From NCBI GenBank assembly GCA_035638575.1, contig DASQZT010000132.1:62001-126000 (forward strand): 64,000 nt of DNA, given 5' to 3'. A program made the position numbers and the translations under genes. The notes beneath the pieces are model-generated. The model saw nothing but the letters and a program-made list of their open reading frames with translations. It was not told the DNA's origin and did not search any database. Shown here piece by piece: positions 37,021 through 45,163 of this stretch. Position 1 is the stretch's first letter, and each line of letters starts with the position of its first letter. Source of the DNA: DASQZT01 sp035638575 (GTDB lineage Bacteria > Acidobacteriota > Terriglobia > Bryobacterales > Bryobacteraceae).

Positions 37021-37254
37021 CTACTTCTTTTCCTGGTAACCGTCCAGGGACTTGTGCTCCTGATAGTACTTGCCCGCCTCGGTCAGGTTCTTGCCCATGG
37101 CATCCTTGTTGGCAGGCTCGTTTTTCGAATGGCAGAACAAACAGGATTTCTTGGTTGCTTTGGTGTATTCCGGTTTGCCGTACGTGGCCGTCGAGCAAAT
37201 CAGGAAACCGCCCAGCACAACAGCAGCGGGCACGATCAGTTTCAAACGGGACAT
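37021..37254 (-). CDS. Small monohaem cytochrome c, exported
   Basis: A 77-residue protein with a signal peptide (KLIVPAAVVLGGFLICSTATYG) and one haem motif CLFCH, then a Lys-rich end. No conventional cytochrome c fold length, so either a tiny periplasmic electron shuttle or a haem-binding subunit. The ATG is preceded by GGAGG; longer in-frame starts lie in the regulatory spacer. First gene of the minus-strand operon, just downstream of a sigma-54-like promoter. Confidence 0.82.
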   Translation of the reverse strand: MSRLKLIVPAAVVLGGFLICSTATYGKPEYTKATKKSCLFCHSKNEPANKDAMGKNLTEAGKYYQEHKSLDGYQEKK

Positions 37255-37275
37255 GTTGCCTCCGCATGTCGAGGT

Positions 37276-37291
37276 AGCAATTGCATCTCCA
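37276..37291 (-). promoter_or_regulatory. Candidate sigma-54 (-24/-12) promoter of the cytochrome operon
   Basis: On the minus strand TGGAGATGCAATTGCT has GG, ten bases, then GC, with TTGCT at -12, fitting the sigma-54 rule. Its GC lies 22 nt before the ATG at 37254, so transcription would start just upstream of the GGAGG site. The divergent neighbour encodes a sigma-54 activator, which supports it. The -24 half (TGGAGA) is a weak match to TGGCAC. Confidence 0.55.
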
Positions 37292-37378
37292 CCCCATATC
37301 TGCCGTGTTCCGATACCCTTGGGGGATTTGCCAACGCCGGGTGGGGTTAATTCCCCCCAGAAGTCGCCGCTAACTGAG

Positions 37379-37397
37379 CCAATTGGCGCAGAATTGG
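37379..37397. promoter_or_regulatory. Dyad CCAATT-N7-AATTGG, possible activator site
   Basis: CCAATT (37379-37384) and AATTGG (37392-37397) form a perfect inverted repeat with a 7-bp gap. It is about 90-120 bp upstream of the -24/-12 element, the usual distance for an enhancer-binding site, and overlaps the -35 of the activator gene, which suggests autoregulation. Confidence 0.45.
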
Positions 37398-37410
37398 TCC
37401 TTGGTATAAT
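37383..37410 (+). promoter_or_regulatory. Sigma-70-like promoter for the sigma-54 activator gene
   Basis: A perfect TATAAT (37405-37410) with TTGGCG (37383-37388) 16 bp upstream as a four-of-six -35. The start codon is only 15 nt after the -10 and no ribosome-binding site is visible, so the message may be nearly leaderless. Confidence 0.6.
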
Positions 37411-37424
37411 TAGAATCAACCCAG

Positions 37425-38771
<1,347 letters not shown>

Positions 38772-38825
38772 GGCGGAGGGCGGGTTGCGAAGTTGCACGC
38801 CGAGCCCGCCGCCCGGTCCGCACGA

Positions 38826-41800
38826 TCAGAACTGGAAGCGCAGCGACATCGACATCTGCCGCGGGTTCAAGGCCGAGGTGTAACGGCCCAGGTTGGCGTT
38901 GGTCTGCTGCAGCACGCCGCTCTGCCAAAGGGGCCAGGAGTAACTGGGAGTAATGTTGGCCCCGTTGAACTGCGTATGGTTGAAGACGTTGTACGCCTCC
39001 GCCCGGAACATGATCACCCGCCTTTCGCTCTTCAGCGGGAAGACCTTGGTCAAGGTGACGTCGTTGTTGAACATCCGCGTATCGGGGAGGGTGATGATGC
39101 TTCCGGGTCCGGCGTTCCCGTAACAGGACATGGATTGCCCCACACCTTGCTGCGGAGTCGGTCCGGGAGTCCAACTGCACGGGAAGGGAATCACGAATGC
39201 GCTTTCATTGAGGATCTGGTTGCCGGGCGTCCCGTTGGCGTTGGCGCCGGGGGCTTGCACCAGCGAGGTATTGCCCGCGAACGACACCTGGCCCGACGAG
39301 AGCTGCGGGTTCCCGACCACCTCCATCCTGGCCCCTTCGTACCCGCCAGTCCAGTTCATTTGAGGGTTGGTGGAAGTAGTCCCGGTAAAGGAGATGCCCG
39401 GTACGGTGGTCTTGATGTCGCTGTGCCACTGGGTAATGCCGGAGACGGTCCAATGGTCGGTGACCCATCCCACCGGCCTGTTATTCATCCTCTTTCCGAG
39501 GTCAGGCAGCTCGTAGATGTAGTTCACCGCCAGCACGTGCGGAGTGGGCTGATACGAAGGCCCGTAATTGCGGAACTTGTCCGTGAAGTAGGGGCTGGCG
39601 GTAGTCGGATACCCTCCGTAAGCCGTCATGGTCTTCGACCAGGTGTAAGCCAATCCGTAAGACAGGCGCCTGGTCATGGCGCGCCGCACGGCCACTTGCA
39701 GGGAGTTGTAATTGGAATTCCCCGATAAGTCGTTGGAGGTAAGTGCGCCCAGGCCGGCCAGCGGCCGGAAATAATTGTCGCTGAGGGCTTTGCCGCTGGT
39801 ATTGGGAGGAAGATAATCCACGGTCGGGTTGTTGTTGGCGGGATTGTATTCCGAGTACGGGGCAACGGGGTTGAGTTGGTGAGTCACCCAAGTGTGCTTG
39901 CTCAAATTGAAGACATAAGAGGTCTCCAGGACCGTTCCAAAGCCGACCTTCTGCTGGATCATGAAAGTCCCATTGTAGTTTTCCTGCACCGGCTGGTTGC
40001 CGATGGTGTATTGGGGAGCGATCGGTGTAATGGCCGCGACATTCGCGAAGCTCGGAACCTTGTCGATGGTGGAGTAGTAGATCGTCCGGTTGATGGTCAC
40101 GGGCGGGTTGCCGGAAGCCAGTTGGGCGAAGTGGCTGTCGGTGAGGTTGACGAACTGACCGAAGCCCGCGCGGATGGCGGTCTTGCCGTCGCCGAACACA
40201 TCCCAGGACGTCCCAAAGCGGACCGCGGGAATCAGCGCGGCATGGGTATACATTTTCAGGGGAAGATTGGGGTTGTTGTTGGTGGATACTTCCATGCCCG
40301 GGGTAGGGCTCGGAGTGGTGGAGTAACCGCCCACCGCGGCGGGCACGAGAGTGCCTTGAAGAGCGAAGTAAGTGGTGTATCCGGTTTTCGGATCGACCGC
40401 CACCTGGTCCGCCGTGGGGCAGGCCCTGGCGGCGGTGGAAACCGTGCAGCCCGGAAGGTAGATCCGTTCCGCCTGCGCCGGATTGTAGCTGCTCCTCAGC
40501 CAGGCCGCATTATTACCGTTGAGGTTCTCGGTGGGCAGGACGTGGCTGAAACGCATGCCGGCATCGAGGGTCACCCGCCGGCTGACGCGCCAGTTATCCT
40601 GGACGAAGGCCTCCATCTCGGAGTACCAGAAGTTGCCTATCGACCGGCCGCCTTCGCTGTAGCTGTTGAAATCCCCCAGGAAGGCGTTGGCAAAGCCGTC
40701 TTGGGTATTGTTGGGCATGGCCGTGGAACTGGCGAAGTTGTAGCTTCCCAGATACGAGCCCTGGCTGCCGGAGCCCACTTCCACTTTGCCGGTCTTCTCG
40801 TAGTAGAAGCCGGCTTTGAGGTTGTGCTTGCCCACCACCTTACTGAGGCTATCGTTGAAGCTGTAAATGTCGTTCCAGTTGGAGTAAGGGCATTGTCCGC
40901 TGCATCCCGGGGAGAAGCTGACTTCATTGGGCTCCTGGCCTCCGCCAAAGGCGATATTGGGAACCGCGGTCTGATAGAACACGCTACCCGACCCGAGCCC
41001 GGCGGGCTTCTGCTTATTCACGTCGTTGGTAAAGAGGGGATCGGTTGCGAAGTTGTCGAACGAGGGAGGATTGCCCATCATGGAACGATCGGTCTGCGAC
41101 GCGTCGTGGGCGTAATAGTCCCAGGAGTTATAGCTCTTGCCGAAGGTGAACTCGTTGACCATGGTGGGGGAAATGGTGTAGGTGATCCCAACCCCATAGC
41201 CATGCCCGGGGTTCGGGTGATCCGCGGACCAAGGCACGAAGTTGCCTTGCGAGTTCTTCAGAGCGATGTTGCCGCTGGTCTGGTCCAGGTCGTAGTCGTT
41301 GATATAGCGGACCCAGGTGCTCAGCTTGGAGGTCACGTTGTAGTCGATGCGGACGGTGTCGTTGCGCCGCGGGTGCGACTCGTTGAACTGCCAGTAATAA
41401 TTGCGCTGGTATCGCTGGCTGGCGAACTGGGCGTCCTGGAAGCAGCCGGTGGAGGAAACGCCGGGCTGGCCGCAGATGTTCGGAAGAGGCAGGAAATTCA
41501 GGATCGCCTGGCCGAACTTCGCGGCCGCCGGATTCAAAGCTGCCAGGCCCGCAATATTGTTGTTGGGGACCGGGTTCCCGGTGGTGGGGTCGTAGATCGG
41601 ATACGGCACGCCGTTCTGGTCGGTGTAGCCGGAGAAATCGCCCGCCCGCTGCGCCGCCGTCGGCACATTGGCATACCCGCTCTGGGTGGCCGGCTTCTGC
41701 TTGGTGTACTCCTGCGAGAAGAAGAAGAACAGTTTCTTTTTCTCCGTATTGAACACTCTCGGAATGTACACCGGCCCGCCTATGGAGTAGCCCCAGACGA

Positions 41801-42647
41801 AGAACCGGTAGACGCTCTTCGGCTGGCCGTTGTAGTTCTGGAAGAAGCTCTTGGCATTGAACATCTCATGCCGCTTGTTGGCCCACGCGCTGCCATGGAA
41901 CTCCTGGCTGCCGCTCTTGGTGACCACGCTGATGGTGCCGCTGGAGTTGCGGCCGTATTCGGCCTGATAGTTGGCGGTGAGCACGCGGACTTCGGCGATG
42001 GAATCCATGTTCGGCTCGTAGTGCAGGGTGGTATTGTTCGCGGTGTCCGTGTCCGCGATACCGTCCACGGTGAAGTTCGCCAGGCCCGCGATGCCCCCAT
42101 TGATGCGGACCGATCCAATGGAGTTCTCGCTGGTGGTATCCTGCTGGGTGGTCTGCATCCCTGGCATCATCACCAGGAGGCCGAACAGATCGCGGCCCTT
42201 CAAGGTAATGCCGTTCATTTGGGCGCTGTCGACCAGCTTCGAGTTCTCGCCCGAGGCGGTCTGCACGGGCGTGGTTTCCGCGGTCACCGACACCTGTTCC
42301 GTGATCGAACCCAGCTCCAGGGTGATTTTTCCCAGGTCGCGGACTTCGTTGGCCGTGACATCTATATTAGCCTCCGAGTAGCTTTTGAAACCCGACGCGG
42401 GCTTGATAGTCAGGTTGTATGTCGCCGGAACCAGGCTATTGAAGCGGAAGATGCCCTCGGCCCCGGTCGTCGTCGTTATGACGGCCCCGGTCGCAACATT
42501 CTTCAGCTCGACCTGTGCTCCTGGCACGGAGGCGTCGCCAGGATCCGCCACGGTCCCGAGCAGGGTCCCAGTTGTTGTTTGGCCGAAGATGCAGCCGCAT
42601 AGAAGCGCTAAGGCACAGAGCACGAGCGCCATTCGGTTAACCGTCAT
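38826..42647 (-). CDS. Oar-like TonB-dependent receptor with carboxypeptidase-regulatory domain
   Basis: A 1273-residue outer-membrane protein of the type expanded in Acidobacteria. Signal peptide, a CarboxypepD_reg-like beta-sandwich (GTLLGTVADPGDASVPGAQVELKN), a plug-like domain (TSENSIGSVRINGGIAGLANFTVDG; NYQAEYGRNSSGTISVVTKSG), then a long beta-barrel region ending in an aromatic residue (MSLRFQF). Presumed to take up large carbohydrate or peptide ligands. Start chosen at the ATG 7 nt after GGGGAGG; a TTG ten codons upstream is the longer frame. A minus-strand TACAAT (42723-42728) may be its -10. Confidence 0.93.
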   Translation of the reverse strand: MTVNRMALVLCALALLCGCIFGQTTTGTLLGTVADPGDASVPGAQVELKNVATGAVITTTTGAEGIFRFNSLVPATYNLTIKPASGFKSYSEANIDVTANEVRDLGKITLELGSITEQVSVTAETTPVQTASGENSKLVDSAQMNGITLKGRDLFGLLVMMPGMQTTQQDTTSENSIGSVRINGGIAGLANFTVDGIADTDTANNTTLHYEPNMDSIAEVRVLTANYQAEYGRNSSGTISVVTKSGSQEFHGSAWANKRHEMFNAKSFFQNYNGQPKSVYRFFVWGYSIGGPVYIPRVFNTEKKKLFFFFSQEYTKQKPATQSGYANVPTAAQRAGDFSGYTDQNGVPYPIYDPTTGNPVPNNNIAGLAALNPAAAKFGQAILNFLPLPNICGQPGVSSTGCFQDAQFASQRYQRNYYWQFNESHPRRNDTVRIDYNVTSKLSTWVRYINDYDLDQTSGNIALKNSQGNFVPWSADHPNPGHGYGVGITYTISPTMVNEFTFGKSYNSWDYYAHDASQTDRSMMGNPPSFDNFATDPLFTNDVNKQKPAGLGSGSVFYQTAVPNIAFGGGQEPNEVSFSPGCSGQCPYSNWNDIYSFNDSLSKVVGKHNLKAGFYYEKTGKVEVGSGSQGSYLGSYNFASSTAMPNNTQDGFANAFLGDFNSYSEGGRSIGNFWYSEMEAFVQDNWRVSRRVTLDAGMRFSHVLPTENLNGNNAAWLRSSYNPAQAERIYLPGCTVSTAARACPTADQVAVDPKTGYTTYFALQGTLVPAAVGGYSTTPSPTPGMEVSTNNNPNLPLKMYTHAALIPAVRFGTSWDVFGDGKTAIRAGFGQFVNLTDSHFAQLASGNPPVTINRTIYYSTIDKVPSFANVAAITPIAPQYTIGNQPVQENYNGTFMIQQKVGFGTVLETSYVFNLSKHTWVTHQLNPVAPYSEYNPANNNPTVDYLPPNTSGKALSDNYFRPLAGLGALTSNDLSGNSNYNSLQVAVRRAMTRRLSYGLAYTWSKTMTAYGGYPTTASPYFTDKFRNYGPSYQPTPHVLAVNYIYELPDLGKRMNNRPVGWVTDHWTVSGITQWHSDIKTTVPGISFTGTTSTNPQMNWTGGYEGARMEVVGNPQLSSGQVSFAGNTSLVQAPGANANGTPGNQILNESAFVIPFPCSWTPGPTPQQGVGQSMSCYGNAGPGSIITLPDTRMFNNDVTLTKVFPLKSERRVIMFRAEAYNVFNHTQFNGANITPSYSWPLWQSGVLQQTNANLGRYTSALNPRQMSMSLRFQF

Positions 42648-42835
42648 GAGTAAGCCTCCCCTTCCCGGAATTCCCAATTTGCTTTCCCCGGTCCATAAGG
42701 GCCCTGTTCTTTCGTGGCTGAAATTGTATCCGGTAGCGGCGGGTTTTGCAATGGGATTGTCCGATAGCGGGCGGCGAGACGGGGGCGGGGTCTTTTTCGC
42801 TAAAAATGCGTCACCCGGCTGGCGGGCCGATCGAC

Positions 42836-42851
42836 CGCAAATGCATTTGCG
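42836..42851. promoter_or_regulatory. 16-bp perfect palindrome, copy 1 (possible operator)
   Basis: CGCAAATGCATTTGCG, fully self-complementary, 189 bp upstream of the TonB-type receptor start. An identical copy lies 66 bp away. Confidence 0.6.
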
Positions 42852-42860
42852 TCGCGTTTG

Positions 42861-42892
42861 CCGGAAACAAAGGAGATAAGGTCTGTTTCCGG
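42861..42892. repeat. Inverted repeat CCGGAAACA/TGTTTCCGG between the two palindromes
   Basis: Nine-bp perfect arms (42861-42869 and 42884-42892) around 14 bp, midway between the two 16-bp palindromes. It could be a second operator or an RNA hairpin. Confidence 0.6.
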
Positions 42893-42901
42893 CCTATTTT
42901 C

Positions 42902-42917
42902 CGCAAATGCATTTGCG
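42902..42917. promoter_or_regulatory. 16-bp perfect palindrome, copy 2 (possible operator)
   Basis: Identical to the palindrome at 42836-42851, centre-to-centre 66 bp. Confidence 0.6.
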
Positions 42918-43608
42918 TTTTTGGCCGGATCGGCTGTCCGGCGGCGGCCTTTCCGATTTCGGGAACTTGGTGGAGTTCTCACAGGCTTCCTTCGATCTCA
43001 TGGTGGCACACAGGTTCAGGGCTGCTCGGGGAATTCGGTGAATTGAGTCTGAAAACAAAGAGAAAATAAATCCGGAAAATCGGTGACTGAGAAATTCGGG
43101 CAGGCGCGTTTTGCGTGAGGTGGTGCGTAAGCGATTGAAACACGCACGCGGAGCGTGGGTTCAGGAGGATCTGGTTGGAGGCTCACGCCTTGAACGACCA
43201 AACATCGACTCCCAGATCGAAATCGTAGGCATGTTTGTTCCTCCTCCCGCATTCTCAGTTTCCGGGTGGCTTTCCAGCCTGCCCCGGCGGATGGATTTCC
43301 CAGCAGGTATCGGTATATATCAACCACCATCCTTTTTGATCCCGCGGTTGCATTTTTTCGCGCGGAGCCAGTTTCGCCTCGCCAAGCGGTGGGGACAGGG
43401 CAGACGGCCTCTGTCTGGAAGGCGAGGAACGCAGGGCGTCCGGATGGAGCTTGCTGAAAAAGATGGTACTGCCGGCTGATGTTATGCCGTCAAGGTGAAA
43501 GGCAAGGCGTTGAAGGGCGCGCATCGTCCGGCGTGGTGCGTTACTATTCTGTTCTGGAATCCGCCGGCTGGCCTGACTGGGCGTAGCCGGATGAGAGAAG
43601 GAGCGATC

Positions 43609-44880
43609 ATGCCCTCGGTGTTACGTTCGGTTTCACTCGTGCCATTCGTTCTACTGCCGCTTGCCGCGGCGTCTCTGCCCGTTGCCAAGCCCGAAGAAGT
43701 GGGGCTGTCCACGGAACGGCTCCAGCGCATCCACGAAATGGTGATGCGCCGCGTGGAGGCGCACGACATTTCCGGCGCGGTTACCATCGTGGCTCGCCGC
43801 GGGCGCGTGGTGCACTTCGAAGCTCACGGGCTCATGGATCTCGAAGCCAAGAAGCCGATGACCAAGGAGGCGTTGTTCCGGCTGGCTTCCTCGAGCAAAC
43901 CCATTACCGCGGCGGCAGTGTTGATCCTGATGGAGGAAGGCAAGCTGAAGCTCACCGACGCGGTAGCCAGATACATTCCGGAATTCAAGAATTCCAAAGT
44001 GGCGGTGGAGGCGGTGCGCGGAGCCGTGCCGATGTCTGACTCCGCGCCGGGCGCGGGCGAGCGGTACTTCACGATCCCGGCGAACCACGACATCACCATC
44101 ATCGATCTGCTGACCCACACCTCCGGGCTGGCCAGCGGCGGCATCACGGCCCCGGATTTCCAGAAGCTCCAGCAATCCAGGAAGCCAACCGACACGCTGG
44201 CCGATTTCATCCCGCGCCTGGGTTCGCTGCCGCTCGATTTCCAGCCGGGCTCCCAGTGGCGGTACAGCGGAACGGCCGGATTCGACACGCTGGGCCGCAT
44301 CGTCGAGATCGTCTCGGGTTCGACGTTCGACCAGTTCCTGAGGGAGCGGCTGTTCGAACCGCTCGGCATGAACGATACCTTCTTCAACATTCCGGAGAAG
44401 GATGCCGCGCGCGTGGCGACGATCTACCGCAAGACGGCCAACGGGCTGGAGAAGGGAGCGACCCTGGCCATCGGATCGCGCGCGTATTTCTCCGGGGCGG
44501 GTGGCCTCACTTCGACGGCCGAAGATTACCTCAAATTCGCGCAGATGCTGTCGAACGGCGGACAACTGAACGGCAAGCGCATTCTCAGCCCATGGACGGT
44601 CGAGACAATGCTCAGCAACAACGTTGGCGACCTGTTCAACGGGCAGATCGGCCGGCCGCCCAAGGGCGTGGGGTTTGGCTTGGGAGGCGAAGTGGTGGTG
44701 AATGCGGTGGAGGCCAGGCTGCGCAAGCCAAACGGAAGCTACGGATGGGACGGCGCCTACGGCACCTACTGGTGGGTGAACCGGAAGGAGCAGATGGTGG
44801 CCGTGCTGTTCGTGCAAACACCCGGGCGGTCGCTGCAGTACGATTTCGACAATGCCGTTTCCCAGGCGGTCATCGAGTAG
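43609..44880 (+). CDS. Exported serine hydrolase, beta-lactamase/class C esterase-like
   Basis: A 423-residue penicillin-binding-protein-like hydrolase (Beta-lactamase family PF00144). Signal peptide (LVPFVLLPLAAASLP), catalytic SxxK in LASSSKPITAAAVL, the Tyr motif in WRYSGTAGFDTLG, and the late WDGAYGTYWWVN segment typical of the family. Members act as esterases, D-aminopeptidases or class C beta-lactamases; the sequence alone does not say which. Start chosen at the ATG after AAGGAG; the longer frame to 43495 lacks support. It is divergent from the receptor. Confidence 0.92.
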   Translation: MPSVLRSVSLVPFVLLPLAAASLPVAKPEEVGLSTERLQRIHEMVMRRVEAHDISGAVTIVARRGRVVHFEAHGLMDLEAKKPMTKEALFRLASSSKPITAAAVLILMEEGKLKLTDAVARYIPEFKNSKVAVEAVRGAVPMSDSAPGAGERYFTIPANHDITIIDLLTHTSGLASGGITAPDFQKLQQSRKPTDTLADFIPRLGSLPLDFQPGSQWRYSGTAGFDTLGRIVEIVSGSTFDQFLRERLFEPLGMNDTFFNIPEKDAARVATIYRKTANGLEKGATLAIGSRAYFSGAGGLTSTAEDYLKFAQMLSNGGQLNGKRILSPWTVETMLSNNVGDLFNGQIGRPPKGVGFGLGGEVVVNAVEARLRKPNGSYGWDGAYGTYWWVNRKEQMVAVLFVQTPGRSLQYDFDNAVSQAVIE

Positions 44881-44928
44881 AGGCTGCGGGCGGGTCGGGC
44901 CGCGGAGGCGGCCGCAATCACATCCTGG

Positions 44929-44934
44929 TAAAAT
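44929..44934 (+). promoter_or_regulatory. Candidate -10 (TAAAAT) right before the zinc-ribbon gene
   Basis: TAAAAT ends 6 nt before the ATG at 44941, so transcription would start at or next to the start codon: a possible leaderless gene. Confidence 0.4.
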
Positions 44935-44940
44935 TCCGGC

Positions 44941-45141
44941 ATGCCCAAGTGCCCTTACTGTAAACAGGTTGTCACCCTGGACAAGACCCGGAGGGAGTCT
45001 GCCGACATCTCCACCCCCGAAGGTGTTCAACGGGAAGTCTCCGGCGTGATCAAGAAGGAGATCATGTACTCCTGCCCGCATTGCGATTCGATTCTCGGGT
45101 TCGGGTTCTTCCTCGGTGGGTTATTGACCGACCGGCCGTAG
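44941..45141 (+). CDS. Small zinc-ribbon protein
   Basis: A 66-residue protein with two C-x2-C knuckles: C4/C7 in KCPYCKQ and C45/C48 in YSCPHCDSILG, plausible ligands for one zinc ion. A hydrophobic C-terminal stretch (GFGFFLGGLL) follows. Seen in many bacteria as an unnamed small gene. No visible ribosome-binding site. Function unknown. Confidence 0.75.
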   Translation: MPKCPYCKQVVTLDKTRRESADISTPEGVQREVSGVIKKEIMYSCPHCDSILGFGFFLGGLLTDRP

Positions 45142-45163
45142 CGTATTCTATTCCCGCCGGTCC

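Larger units (their letters stand above)
42648..43608. other. 961-bp divergent intergenic region
   Basis: Between the TonB-type receptor and the beta-lactamase-like gene. Aside from the palindromes at 42836-42917 and the candidate -10 elements, I see no convincing gene: the frames at 43111-43479 (plus) and 43016-43330 or 43255-43524 (minus) lack recognisable motifs, signal peptides or good ribosome-binding sites. It may hold a decayed gene, an RNA or a long regulatory region. Confidence 0.6.

Noticed and set aside
37383..37398. TTGGCGCAGAATTGGT as a plus-strand sigma-54 promoter for the activator
   Set aside because: After GG and ten bases comes GT, not the required GC; the TATAAT downstream explains the promoter better.
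39876..42602. A 908-codon plus-strand frame opposite the TonB-type receptor
   Set aside because: Antisense shadow; the minus-strand receptor has signal peptide, plug and barrel features and a good ribosome-binding site.
43111..43524. Overlapping plus and minus frames of 122 and 89 codons in the 961-bp spacer
   Set aside because: No motif, no signal peptide, no convincing ribosome-binding site; described as an empty region instead.
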